A DNA stretch of 64,000 nt. Origin: Methylophilus rhizosphaerae. Its GTDB lineage: Bacteria; Pseudomonadota; Gammaproteobacteria; Burkholderiales; Methylophilaceae. The notes beneath the pieces are model-generated. The model saw only the letters and a program-made list of their open reading frames with translations. It ran no database searches and was not told the DNA's origin. Of this stretch, positions 46,099-54,717 are shown piece after piece. The stretch lies in the NCBI RefSeq assembly GCF_900100975.1, contig NZ_FNFX01000003.1, positions 372,001 through 436,000 of the forward strand, written 5' to 3'. The position numbers were made by a program, and so were the translations under genes. Position 1 is the first letter of the stretch; the number at the start of each line of letters is the position of its first letter.

Positions 46099-46102
46099 AT
46101 TG

Positions 46103-46615
46103 TTAGCGGATGAATTCCTGTGCTTCCAGCAGATCAGCCATGGCGCGCAACAGATGGCGTTGTACCATATTGACGGTAATAGATAATTTATTGGCAATCT
46201 CCTGTTGAGATAACCCTTCAATACGAAATAACCAGAATGTTTCTTTGCAGCGTGCGGGCAACCCGTCAATGACTCTCTGCAATGCTTCCAGGCGTTGTTT
46301 GATTTGTACCAGTTCTTCCGGGGAGGGTGATAAGGATACCAACGGATTGCCCGCCCCATCGCTTCCCATTTCTTCCGGCGTCAACAAAGGCAGGAAACGA
46401 CGCGATGACTTAAACTCGTCGAGGGTCAGGTTGCGGGCAATCATTCTCAAATACGCATGAGGTTTCTCATCACGACCAGCAGAGGATGTCAGCGCAAATC
46501 GAAGAAGCGCATCATGAAGGATATCGCAGGCACGATGATGGCAGCGTGTTTCCTTATAAATATTGGGTAACAAATTGCTGTATGCCCAATATAAATCTAT
46601 ACCGTGCCAGTACAT
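46103..46615 (-). CDS. ECF sigma factor, FecI type
   Basis: 170 residues with sigma region 2 (HHRACDILHDALLRFAL, AYLRMIARNLTLDEFKSSRR) and region 4 (LPARCKETFWLFRIEGLSQQEIANKLSITVNMVQRHLLRAM), the pattern of FecI-like sigma factors controlled by FecR and an STN receptor. First gene of the unit; the receptor promoter is its expected target. No Fur palindrome is visible in the 460 bp upstream, unlike at bfd. Confidence 0.92.
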   Translation of the reverse strand: MYWHGIDLYWAYSNLLPNIYKETRCHHRACDILHDALLRFALTSSAGRDEKPHAYLRMIARNLTLDEFKSSRRFLPLLTPEEMGSDGAGNPLVSLSPSPEELVQIKQRLEALQRVIDGLPARCKETFWLFRIEGLSQQEIANKLSITVNMVQRHLLRAMADLLEAQEFIR

Positions 46616-47082
46616 TTCTTAATGACGATCTGATCAAGCAGTGCTAAAGAAAAAAACGAACGGTGCATAGGTACGCCTTGACAAGCTAATACCATTGAAA
46701 CAGCAAAATTTATACCATTCAGGTGCTGTCCTCCTGACCTTTGTTTTTAAGTTAATATGGAATTTTTCTTAAGTTTAAGAGTGGTTGTATAGATGAATGT
46801 TGGTTGCTCACAGCCACCAACTTAATTGGATTGAAGTACTGGTATCTCGCTTGGCCTTAATCTTTTAGATTGCTGCAAAAATGATTATGTGGTGACCCAT
46901 TGAGCCTTGTCTGAGGGTGTATGTGCAGTTGCAGTTAAGTTGCTGAAAATTTACATTGCTGACACCACGCGCCACATTTTTTATCTTGTCACTATGGCGC
47001 GCTTATGCTAACGTGACATGTGTAACAAATTTGTAACTAAACGTAATTTAGTTGCTACAAACTAAATTCTGGGTTGGCAAAC
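46616..47082. other. Gene-free divergent intergenic region between the sigma-factor unit and the cytochrome oxidase cluster
   Basis: About 470 bp, AT-richer than its flanks. It holds two exact ATACCATT direct repeats 23 bp apart (46689-46696 and 46712-46719) upstream of the sigma gene, and the inverted repeat at 47030-47061 just before DUF2244. No reading frame or tRNA is supportable. Promoters for both directions are expected here, but no clear -35/-10 pair stands out. Confidence 0.5.
47030..47061. promoter_or_regulatory. Inverted repeat upstream of the cytochrome oxidase cluster
   Basis: TTTGTA-ACTAAA, spacer CGTAA, TTTAGT-tgc-TACAAA: 12 paired bases with a 3-nt bulge. It ends 22 bp before the DUF2244 ATG, so it could be an operator or an mRNA leader hairpin. 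No known consensus recognised. Confidence 0.5.
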
Positions 47083-47547
47083 ATGTTATCCATCTGTGAA
47101 ACACAATGCATAGCGAAACCGAATGCTTCAGCTTCAGTGGCAAGTGTCTGTAAGTTGCTACTAAGCCTCATTGTGTTTTCAGGTCTGATTGCACTGGGGT
47201 TTATGCATATTGGTGCCTGGATGGTGTTTCCATTTGCCGGTTTGGAATTGGTGTTAGTGGTTCTGGCATTTGTGGTGGTGTTGCGCCACAGAGATGATTA
47301 CGAAAAGATCACTCTTGCCGAGGACTATGTTGAAATCGAACAATGTGTGTTGGGAAAAGTAAAGCACATCCGGTTTCAGCGATATTGGACCCGGGTAACG
47401 CTCAGGGAAGGTGAGAACGGTAAAACGTCACTGTGGCTTGGGTCCCATAATCAAGAAGTCGAGTTTGGTCGTGATACCATGAGCAACGCGCAACGTGATG
47501 AACTGGTATCGCATCTCAAGCGAACACTTCAGAAACTAAATAACTAG
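47083..47547 (+). CDS. DUF2244 membrane protein preceding the cytochrome oxidase genes
   Basis: 154 residues from ATG 47083 (a TTG at 47074 would add three). Two membrane helices (about residues 21-43 and 45-67) are followed by a soluble C-terminal domain (ITLAEDYVEIEQCVLGKVKHIRF ... LWLGSHNQEVEFGR). DUF2244 genes are regularly found in front of ctaC in betaproteobacteria and alphaproteobacteria; their role is unknown but likely linked to oxidase biogenesis. 17 bp before ctaC. Confidence 0.88.
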   Translation: MLSICETQCIAKPNASASVASVCKLLLSLIVFSGLIALGFMHIGAWMVFPFAGLELVLVVLAFVVVLRHRDDYEKITLAEDYVEIEQCVLGKVKHIRFQRYWTRVTLREGENGKTSLWLGSHNQEVEFGRDTMSNAQRDELVSHLKRTLQKLNN

Positions 47548-47564
47548 ATTTTGGAGCAGATTAG

Positions 47565-48731
47565 ATGCAAGGGATGAAGAAACTCGGGGCAAGTGCGTTC
47601 GCATTGTTTTATTCATTGAGCGCACGGGCTGACTATACGTTCAATTTCCCAGAGCCGGTTACACCGATGGCACTGGATACGCTACACGTTCATAACAAAT
47701 TCATGCTGATTACCGCCGTTATTTTTGTGGTGGTATTGGCAATCATGATTTACTCCATTGTGAAGCACCGCCATGACAAGGGTTACAAACCTGTCGTGGA
47801 CAAGGCGCCTTCCACAGCCATGGAAATTTTCTGGACACTGGTGCCATTTGCCATTCTGCTACTGATCGACTTTGTCATTATGGGGATTCCGGCTTACCAC
47901 AGTGTGGTTGTGATGGAAGATACACGTGACCAGTCCACGATGGTGATCAAGATTACCGGCTCACAATGGCGCTGGCAGTATGAGTATCTGGATGGAGATG
48001 CCAAAGGCATCAAATTCGTGAGCAACCTGACCACGACCAACGGTCAGATGCATAATGAAGAAGATAAAGGCGAACATTACCTGCTGGAAGTGGATAATCC
48101 GCTGGTGCTGCCTGTGGGGGAAAAAGTCCGTATCCTGATGACGGCTGCGGATGTCTTGCATAACTGGTGGGTGCCACAATTTGGTTCTGCCCGTGTGGCT
48201 GTTCCTGGTTTTATCCGCGAAACCTGGGTGCAGGTTGAAAAACCGGGAGTTTATCGCGGGCAATGTAAAGAGCTCTGTGGCAAGGGGCACGGTTACATGC
48301 CGGTGGTGGTTAACGCGATCTCTAAAGAAGAGTTTGCCGAGTGGGCAAATAAAAAACAAGAGGAGCAAAAAGCCGCCAATGATGTCAAAGAAATGACCAA
48401 GGACGAGTTACTGGCACAAGGTAAGACCGTGTACGAGAAAAACTGTGCGGTATGCCACCAGGTGACCGGTGCAGGCTTGCCGCCAGCTTTCCCTGCGCTG
48501 ACAGGCAGCAAGATTGCGACCGGCCCGATTTTTGGTGCAGATGGCAAATACCAGAAGGATAGTCACCTTGACCGCGTGCTGAATGGTAAAGGCGTCATGC
48601 CGGCATGGAAAGCAACGTTGAACGACACCGAAATTGCTGCTGTGATGACGTATGAGCGGAATGCCTTGGGGAATGCTGCTTCTGTAGATGCTGTGGTGCA
48701 ACCTGCACAAGTAAAAGCAGCACGTGAATAA
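47565..48731 (+). CDS. ctaC: Cytochrome c oxidase subunit II with fused cytochrome c domain
   Basis: 388 residues: signal peptide, two membrane helices, the cupredoxin domain with CuA ligands (His in VLHNWWVP, then GQCKELCGKGHGYMP with two Cys, His and Met), and a C-terminal cytochrome c domain with CAVCH and distal Met in KGVMPAW. The fused haem c (caa3-type layout) is common in betaproteobacteria and receives electrons from soluble cytochrome c. 27 bp before ctaD. Confidence 0.96.
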   Translation: MQGMKKLGASAFALFYSLSARADYTFNFPEPVTPMALDTLHVHNKFMLITAVIFVVVLAIMIYSIVKHRHDKGYKPVVDKAPSTAMEIFWTLVPFAILLLIDFVIMGIPAYHSVVVMEDTRDQSTMVIKITGSQWRWQYEYLDGDAKGIKFVSNLTTTNGQMHNEEDKGEHYLLEVDNPLVLPVGEKVRILMTAADVLHNWWVPQFGSARVAVPGFIRETWVQVEKPGVYRGQCKELCGKGHGYMPVVVNAISKEEFAEWANKKQEEQKAANDVKEMTKDELLAQGKTVYEKNCAVCHQVTGAGLPPAFPALTGSKIATGPIFGADGKYQKDSHLDRVLNGKGVMPAWKATLNDTEIAAVMTYERNALGNAASVDAVVQPAQVKAARE

Positions 48732-48758
48732 TATTTGAGAGATTTTAGGAGAGCAACG

Positions 48759-50351
48759 ATGAGTACTACGACTGTAGCACATCACGATGAGCATCAGGAG
48801 CATCCTACCGGCATCATGCGTTGGTTGACAACGACCAACCATAAAGACATCGGTACCATGTATCTGACATTCTCGCTGGTGATGTTTTTGGTTGGCGGCT
48901 GTATGATTTTGGGCATTCGTGCCGAACTATTTAAACCAGGATTGCAGTTGATGAATCCTGAGTTTTTCAACCAATTGATTGGCGTGCACGCGCTGATTAT
49001 GATTTTCGCGGCGTTGATGCCGGCGGCGACAGGATTTGCCAACTGGATGTTGCCGTTGCAACTTGGTGCACCGGACATGGCCTTGCCTCGCTTGAATAAC
49101 TGGGGTTTCTGGATTCTGCCGCCATCAGCCGTCTTGCTAACCTTGCCTTTTACCCTGGCATTGTTTGGGATCGGTGATGGGGCTCTGGCAACTGGCTGGA
49201 CATTTTATCCACCGCTTTCTATCCAGGGTGGCCTGGGCGTGGATTTTGCCATTTTTGCGATTCACCTGCTGGGTATCTCATCGGTACTGGGCTCCATCAA
49301 TATCATCGTGACTATTTTCAATATGCGTGCACCAGGCATGACATTAATGAAAATGCCACTGTTTGCATGGGGCTGGCTGATCACCGCTTTCCTGCTGATT
49401 GCTACTATTCCTGTGTTGGCTGGTGCAGTGACGATGTTACTGACAGACCGCCACTTCGGCACACACTTCTTTAATGCTGCTGGTGGTGGTGATCCGATTA
49501 TGTTCCAGCATTTGTTCTGGTTCTTTGGTCACCCTGAAGTGTATATCCTGCTGTTGCCTGTCTGGGGTTTCATTCCACAAATTCTGCAGACATTCAGCCG
49601 CAAACCCATGTATGGCTATAAAGCACAAGTGTATTCCCTGTGGGGGATCGGCGCATTGTCCGTGGTTGTCTGGGCACACCACTTCTTTGCTGCGGGGATG
49701 CCTGTACCTGCCTTGCTTTATTTCATGTATAGCACAATGGCGATTTCATTACCGCTGGCGGTATTGTTCTATTGCTGGATTCGTACCATGTGGAAAGGCT
49801 CCATGAGCTTTGAAACACCCATGCTGTTCACCGTTGGCTGGATTATCCTGTTCGGCATAGGCGGCCTGACCGGCCTGGTGCTGGCGGACGTGGCGGCCGA
49901 TGCGCAATACCATAACAGCTATTTTGTGGTGGCTCACTTCCATTACACCCTGTTTGCCGGAGGCATCATGGGCATCATGGCGGGTGTGTATTACTGGTTG
50001 CCAAAAATGACCGGTCACATGTACAACGAGAAACTGGGTAAATTGCATTTCTGGCTGACCGCCATTTCTTTCAATGTGACCTTTATTCCGCAGTTCTTCG
50101 TTGGCCTGGCAGGGATGCCACGCCGTATCCCTGACTATGCATTGCAGTTTGCCGAGTTCAACATGATCTCCTCGATTGGGGCTTTTGTGCTGGGCTTGTC
50201 ACAACTGCTGCTGGTCTACAACATTATCAGTTGTGTACGTGGTGGCCAGAAAGCGACTGACCGTGTCTGGGAAGGTGCGGTAGGCCTGGAGTGGACGTTG
50301 CCTTCTCCTCCGCCATATCACAGCTTTACCGAGCAACCGGTAGTGAAATAG
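48759..50351 (+). CDS. ctaD: Cytochrome c oxidase subunit I
   Basis: Haem-copper oxidase catalytic subunit, 530 residues, twelve helices. ATG 48759 follows AGGAGAGC; the N terminus has a short His/Glu-rich segment. Haem a ligands are in GVHALIM and HFHYTL; CuB ligands are in FGHPEVYILLLPVWG (with the cross-linked Tyr) and WAHHFFAAGMP. The D- and K-channel residues typical of A1-type enzymes (around NxxxxxxN-like and the EVY Glu) look intact. Confidence 0.97.
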   Translation: MSTTTVAHHDEHQEHPTGIMRWLTTTNHKDIGTMYLTFSLVMFLVGGCMILGIRAELFKPGLQLMNPEFFNQLIGVHALIMIFAALMPAATGFANWMLPLQLGAPDMALPRLNNWGFWILPPSAVLLTLPFTLALFGIGDGALATGWTFYPPLSIQGGLGVDFAIFAIHLLGISSVLGSINIIVTIFNMRAPGMTLMKMPLFAWGWLITAFLLIATIPVLAGAVTMLLTDRHFGTHFFNAAGGGDPIMFQHLFWFFGHPEVYILLLPVWGFIPQILQTFSRKPMYGYKAQVYSLWGIGALSVVVWAHHFFAAGMPVPALLYFMYSTMAISLPLAVLFYCWIRTMWKGSMSFETPMLFTVGWIILFGIGGLTGLVLADVAADAQYHNSYFVVAHFHYTLFAGGIMGIMAGVYYWLPKMTGHMYNEKLGKLHFWLTAISFNVTFIPQFFVGLAGMPRRIPDYALQFAEFNMISSIGAFVLGLSQLLLVYNIISCVRGGQKATDRVWEGAVGLEWTLPSPPPYHSFTEQPVVK

Positions 50352-50424
50352 GAGCGTATCAGGCCGTTCAGGGAGCAACTGGGTGGCCTGATGATCCGGT
50401 AAAAGTATTGCAGGAATCAGAATT

Positions 50425-50526
50425 TTGAGCGAACAGAAGCAAAGAAATAGCAGGAAAATTGCCTGGATATTGGCAGGTGTGGCGATTGCATGGTATTTGA
50501 TTTCCATGTTCACCGTCTGGAAATAA
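50425..50526 (+). CDS. 33-residue cytochrome oxidase small assembly protein
   Basis: A short frame below usual size cut-offs: TTG 50425 to TAA 50524-50526, MSEQKQRNSRKIAWILAG then one membrane helix to FTVWK. Gly/Ala-rich helix with a basic N-terminal part implies a single-pass protein with a cytoplasmic N terminus. AGGA lies ten bases upstream. Small single-helix proteins at this place (between ctaD and ctaG) are known in betaproteobacterial oxidase clusters and are annotated as cytochrome oxidase small assembly proteins. Confidence 0.82.
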   Translation: MSEQKQRNSRKIAWILAGVAIAWYLISMFTVWK

Positions 50527-50545
50527 ATTTGTTTGAAGACGTATA

Positions 50546-51079
50546 GTGGTGAATCAACAGCAATCGCAGGCTAATAAAAAACTGGCGTTAAAACTGGTGT
50601 GGGTTATTGCTGGCGCGCTGGTGTTTGCCTTTGCCCTGGTACCTTTATATGACGTAATTTGCTCGGTCACCGGCCTGAATGGTAAGACAAGTAATACTGC
50701 CACGACAGCCACGGCACAAAAGGTAGATACGTCGCGGGAGGTAACGGTGCAGTTTGTGTCCTCCGTGATGTCTGGGCTGGGGTGGAATTTTTACCCCAAA
50801 CAAAACAGTGTTACGGTACATCCCGGCCAAGTGACATCGGTCATGTTTGAAGCAAAAAACATTACCAATGAAGTGGTGGTCGGGCAGGCGATACCGAGTG
50901 TGACACCAGGGATAGCATCTGCACATTTGAAAAAAATTGAGTGTTTCTGTTTTACGCGGCAGTCACTCAAGCCAGGAGAGATGAAAGAGTTACCGCTCAG
51001 ATTTTTTGTGAGTACAGATTTGCCGCCGGAAGTACATGAATTGACCCTGTCATATTCGTTCTTCCCGGTGAGTGAATAA
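50546..51079 (+). CDS. ctaG: Cytochrome c oxidase assembly protein CtaG/Cox11
   Basis: 177 residues; copper chaperone for CuB of subunit I. One membrane helix (LVWVIAGALVFAFALVPLYDVIC), periplasmic domain with the invariant CFCF motif (KIECFCFTRQSLKPGE) and PLRFFV. Starts at GTG 50546 or the adjacent GTG 50549; neither has a strong ribosome site, so translation may depend on the small upstream gene. Confidence 0.94.
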   Translation: MVNQQQSQANKKLALKLVWVIAGALVFAFALVPLYDVICSVTGLNGKTSNTATTATAQKVDTSREVTVQFVSSVMSGLGWNFYPKQNSVTVHPGQVTSVMFEAKNITNEVVVGQAIPSVTPGIASAHLKKIECFCFTRQSLKPGEMKELPLRFFVSTDLPPEVHELTLSYSFFPVSE

Positions 51080-51128
51080 GATGAACATGTAATTGAATTA
51101 TAAAAATCAAGTGATTGGGAGTTAATGC

Positions 51129-52061
51129 ATGGCAAGTCATTCAGAGAATCATTATTTCGTACCACATGGCAGTGTCTATCCCGCACTCATTTCTGTTGGC
51201 CTGTTATCCATGGCCAGCGGGTTTGTGTTTAATGTCACGGGCTCTGATCTGCGTGGGGATGGATCACTCAGAAATCCGACGCTGGATTACCTGGCAACGC
51301 CCGGCAAATACATGATGTATTTGGGGCTGTTCATCATTCTGTTCATGATGTTCAAGTGGCTGAGTGATGTGGTAACCGAAAGTATGACCGGGCAATATAA
51401 AAAATGGGAAGATAAATCATTCCGTATCGGCATGATTGTCTTTATCTGCTCCGAGGTTGCCTTTTTTGCCGCCTTCTTCGGCGCGCTGTTCTACATGCGC
51501 ATACTGGCAGTGCCGGATTTGGCTTCTTATGCCCCGGATATTACCCCGTATAAAGACTTCCTGAGTACATGGCCATCTCAGGGACCAGGAGGTGTAGTTC
51601 TGGGCGAGACTTACAAACCTAATCCTGACTTCCATCCCATGACCTGGAGTGGGTTGCCACTGATTAATACGCTGTTGTTGCTAAGTTCCGGTGCGACGAT
51701 TACCTGGGCGCATTGGGGATTGATTAAAAACAATCGCAGACAGTTGATTATTGGCCTGTTCCTGACCATTGCACTGGGGGTGACTTTCCTCTGTTGCCAG
51801 GCTGCCGAATATCATCATGCCTACACTGAAATGGGGCTGACACTGAAATCCGGTGCGTATGGTGCGACTTTCTTTATGCTGACCGGTTTCCATGGCTTTC
51901 ACGTGACAGTCGGGACATTGATGTTGATCGTCATCTGGTTGCGCAGTATCAAGGGCCACTTCACGCCAGAACATCACTTTGGTTTTGAAGGCGTGGCCTG
52001 GTACTGGCACTTTGTGGATGTAGTGTGGTTAGGCCTGTATATCTTTGTTTACATGCTCTAG
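51129..52061 (+). CDS. ctaE: Cytochrome c oxidase subunit III
   Basis: 310 residues and seven helices. N terminus MASHSENHYFVPHGSVYPALIS; further hallmarks are EVAFFAAFFGALFY, SGLPLINTLLLLSSGATITWAHW, FFMLTGFHGFHVTVG and WYWHFVDVVWLGLYIFVYML. About 30 residues longer than E. coli-type subunits because of the insertion around TYKPNPDFHPMTWS. ATG follows GGGAG. Closed by the terminator at 52070-52094. Confidence 0.96.
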   Translation: MASHSENHYFVPHGSVYPALISVGLLSMASGFVFNVTGSDLRGDGSLRNPTLDYLATPGKYMMYLGLFIILFMMFKWLSDVVTESMTGQYKKWEDKSFRIGMIVFICSEVAFFAAFFGALFYMRILAVPDLASYAPDITPYKDFLSTWPSQGPGGVVLGETYKPNPDFHPMTWSGLPLINTLLLLSSGATITWAHWGLIKNNRRQLIIGLFLTIALGVTFLCCQAAEYHHAYTEMGLTLKSGAYGATFFMLTGFHGFHVTVGTLMLIVIWLRSIKGHFTPEHHFGFEGVAWYWHFVDVVWLGLYIFVYML

Positions 52062-52069
52062 TCAAAACA

Positions 52070-52094
52070 AAAAGGGCGCCTAGAGCGCCCTTTT
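52070..52094. terminator. Bidirectional terminator after ctaE
   Basis: AAAAGGGCGC, loop CTAGA, GCGCCCTTTT. Lies between the convergent ctaE and DUF2909 genes. Confidence 0.88.
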
Positions 52095-52118
52095 ATATAC
52101 CGCCTGCATTCATTGAAA

Positions 52119-52319
52119 CTAAAGTGTATGGCCGATATAACCAAATTGGGCAGCGACAATCAGCAGCAGGAATAAAAAGAGAGACAGGCCAATACGCACA
52201 GTCAATGCTTTGACAGTGCGATCTGAACCGCGTTTGTCCTTGAGTAAAAAAACCAAGGCTGAGAGCAGGCTGCCAATGATGACAAGCAGGATAAGAACAG
52301 TAGCAATTTTAATAAGCAT
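52119..52319 (-). CDS. DUF2909 twin-transmembrane protein
   Basis: 66 residues from ATG 52319 (preceded by AAGGA at 9 bp): two membrane helices separated by a short basic loop (DKRGSDRTVKAL). DUF2909 is regularly found inside betaproteobacterial cytochrome oxidase clusters, on the strand opposite to SURF1 as here. Role in oxidase assembly is inferred from position only. Confidence 0.85.
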   Translation of the reverse strand: MLIKIATVLILLVIIGSLLSALVFLLKDKRGSDRTVKALTVRIGLSLFLFLLLIVAAQFGYIGHTL

Positions 52320-52368
52320 GGTGTGAGTCCTTGATAGGGTAGGCACATTATGGGCTGTAAGTAGGAAA

Positions 52369-53100
52369 ATGCAAATACCTCTGGGAAGTTACGTATTAAA
52401 GCCAAGGCCAGTTGTCATATTGGTCGTGGCGCTCATGATGGCGACCTGCCTGAAGCTGGGTTTCTGGCAGTGGCACAAGGCTGAGCAGAAGCAGGCGATT
52501 ACGCGGGCATTAACGCATGGAAAACAGGATGTCATTGCATTGATTGCGCAGCAACTGAATGCCGCCAGTGTAGAAGCATTGCATACGCTGACGGTGCAGC
52601 TCACAGGACATTATCTGGCAGAGTACAGTTTCTTTCTTGATAACCAGGTTGAGCAGGAGCAAGCCGGGTTTCACGTGGTAACGCCTTTTTTGCTCGATGA
52701 CGGGCATACCGCGATACTGGTGAACCGGGGCTGGATAGCCGGTTTTGCCAACCACCAGCAGGTGCCGGTTGTTAACACCAGCCAGGCGCAACAAACCATC
52801 CGCGGAATGTGGTGGCACCAGACAAAAACCGCCTTTCAGTTAGGTAAGCCCGAGCAGCGATGGAATCAGGTGCAACAAGTCATCGATTTCAAGCAACTGC
52901 AACAGCATATCCCTTATCTCCTTGTGCCTGGCGCCATATTAAAACTGGATCCTGCCGTGGTGCAGGATGGTTTTGTCCGACATTGGGATGTTCCTGCCGG
53001 CCAGGTGGAGAAACATTTAAGTTATGCTTACCAGTGGTTCGGCTTTGCGGTGGCAAGCCTGCTGATAGGGTTGTATCAAATGGTGGAGAAACGGCATTAA
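52369..53100 (+). CDS. SURF1 family protein
   Basis: 243 residues with helices at both ends, the SURF1 layout. The N-terminal motif is LKLGFWQWHKAEQKQ; also present are LDNQVEQEQAGFHVVTPFLL and ILVNRGWI, and the C-terminal YAYQWFGFAVASLLIG. SURF1 helps haem a delivery to subunit I. The next gene begins 1 bp after its stop. Confidence 0.93.
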   Translation: MQIPLGSYVLKPRPVVILVVALMMATCLKLGFWQWHKAEQKQAITRALTHGKQDVIALIAQQLNAASVEALHTLTVQLTGHYLAEYSFFLDNQVEQEQAGFHVVTPFLLDDGHTAILVNRGWIAGFANHQQVPVVNTSQAQQTIRGMWWHQTKTAFQLGKPEQRWNQVQQVIDFKQLQQHIPYLLVPGAILKLDPAVVQDGFVRHWDVPAGQVEKHLSYAYQWFGFAVASLLIGLYQMVEKRH

Positions 53101-53101
53101 G

Positions 53102-53722
53102 ATGGCACAAAAAGAAACAGATCCGGCAGCATTAGACGATGCTGCGCAGCAGCGTAAAGGGCGCATGATTTTTCTGTTGCTGGCTATTTTCTTCATCGTG
53201 CCATTGCTGGTAGTCATTGCCATGATCAAGCTGGACTGGCGTCCGGTAGGTAAAAGTTATGGCCAGTTGATTCATCCACCGGTCTCGATTGCCTCTACGA
53301 CACATTGGGAAAGTGACAGGCATGAAGCCATGCCGGCCTTCTGGCAGGACAAATGGAATATCGTGCTGATTGCACGTGAGTGCGACGCTTCATGCATGCA
53401 ACGCCTGTACGATTTAAGGCAAATCTATGTTTCACTCTACAAGGACATGATCCGGGTGCAGCGCGTGCTGATTACCCAGCAGGCAGATACGCGGCCGATT
53501 CGTGAGCGTTATCCCGATTTGCTGATTATCAATGGGGAAGCTACACAGATTGCTGATCTCGGGCGCCTGTTGAGTGGTGGTGGGCAGAATACGCTGGATG
53601 CGCAACGTGTTTATTTTATCGATCCGCTAGGTAATATCATGATGCAGTACTCGCTGGAACAAGAAGCCAAATGGATACGCAAAGATTTGATGAAGTTACT
53701 GAAAGCTTCCTGGGCGGGTTGA
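53102..53722 (+). CDS. Membrane-anchored thioredoxin-like protein with CxxxC, oxidase-cluster associated
   Basis: 206 residues: N-terminal membrane helix (23-43) then a periplasmic domain with CDASC (C94 and C98) at the place of the Sco copper motif, DLRQIYVSLYKD, and a Sco-like YFIDPLGNIMMQYS strand that lacks the Sco His. It looks like a divergent Sco or thioredoxin relative. Homologues at this place in betaproteobacterial oxidase clusters are annotated only as transmembrane proteins. Packed between SURF1 (1 bp) and ctaA (1 bp), so certainly co-expressed. Confidence 0.75.
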   Translation: MAQKETDPAALDDAAQQRKGRMIFLLLAIFFIVPLLVVIAMIKLDWRPVGKSYGQLIHPPVSIASTTHWESDRHEAMPAFWQDKWNIVLIARECDASCMQRLYDLRQIYVSLYKDMIRVQRVLITQQADTRPIRERYPDLLIINGEATQIADLGRLLSGGGQNTLDAQRVYFIDPLGNIMMQYSLEQEAKWIRKDLMKLLKASWAG

Positions 53723-53723
53723 T

Positions 53724-54698
53724 ATGTTTAAATCATTGAGTATGCTGGCGGCCATACTGGCGTTTTGCGTGGTAGTGTTGGGATCCTATGTGCGTTTGTC
53801 CGATGCCGGACTGGGATGCCCTGACTGGCCGGGCTGCTATGGGGCGATGACGGTGCCACAGAGCGAGTCGGCCATTCAGGCCGCGCAGCAGGTCTATCCT
53901 GACAAACCGCTGGAACATGCCAAGGCCTGGAAGGAAATGGCGCACCGTTACCTCGCCGGAAGTTTGGGCCTGTTAATTGTAGGGTTAGCCTGGCTGGCTT
54001 ACCGCAACCGGGACACGATCAAAACGGCATGGCCGCTATCTGCTGTCCTGGTCGTGCTGATTGTAATGCAGGCGTTACTGGGCATGTGGACAGTAACGCT
54101 GCTATTGAAACCCGTGATTGTGACCCTGCATTTGCTCGGCGGGATGAGTACCTTGGTAATCCTGTGCTGGATTGCCATACGTAACCATACGACACCATCG
54201 ATTGCCTTACCTGCAAATCAGCAATGGTGGCTGCGTATGGCATTACTGATATGGTTGCTGCAAGTGATGCTGGGTGGCTGGACCAGCAGCAATTATGCCG
54301 CCCTGGCCTGTACCGACTTCCCTACCTGTCATGGCTTGTGGTGGCCGGAAATGGATTTCGCGGACGCGTTTCATATCACGCGTGCCCTGGGTGAAAGCCG
54401 GGATGGTGGTCAATTGCATTTGAGTGCGCTCACCGCCATTCAATGGGTTCACCGCCTGGGCGCACTGGTGGTCCTGGCCTGGGGTGTGGCCAGTGTGAAG
54501 ATCCTGTTGCAGCGCCCAACAGGCCGCTGCCTGGCCTGGATAGTGCTCATGGTCTTGTTACTGCAAGTCAGCCTCGGCATTGCCAATTTATTGTTACAAC
54601 TCCCGTTGGTGTTAGCGGTCTTGCATAACGCAGGTGCTGCATTACTGGGAGTCAGCCTGGTGGCTGTGAATGCCAGATTAATCAATACATCCTATTAA
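53724..54698 (+). CDS. ctaA: Haem A synthase CtaA/Cox15
   Basis: 324 residues, eight helices. Converts haem O to haem A. Contains [21 protein letters not shown] with the Cys pair, [15 protein letters not shown] with haem-ligand His, [22 protein letters not shown] with the second Cys pair and [10 protein letters not shown]. 19 bp before ctaB. Confidence 0.96.
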   Translation: MFKSLSMLAAILAFCVVVLGSYVRLSDAGLGCPDWPGCYGAMTVPQSESAIQAAQQVYPDKPLEHAKAWKEMAHRYLAGSLGLLIVGLAWLAYRNRDTIKTAWPLSAVLVVLIVMQALLGMWTVTLLLKPVIVTLHLLGGMSTLVILCWIAIRNHTTPSIALPANQQWWLRMALLIWLLQVMLGGWTSSNYAALACTDFPTCHGLWWPEMDFADAFHITRALGESRDGGQLHLSALTAIQWVHRLGALVVLAWGVASVKILLQRPTGRCLAWIVLMVLLLQVSLGIANLLLQLPLVLAVLHNAGAALLGVSLVAVNARLINTSY

Positions 54699-54717
54699 AA
54701 CGTTGGGGGATTCAATC

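Noticed and set aside
46099-46359. N-terminal extension of the FecR gene by 87 codons
   Set aside because: The extension lies entirely within the sigma-factor gene; ATG 46098 gives the family N terminus.
46689-46719. ATACCATT direct repeats upstream of the sigma gene as the start of a CRISPR or iteron array
   Set aside because: Only two 8-bp copies, no further repeats and no associated genes.
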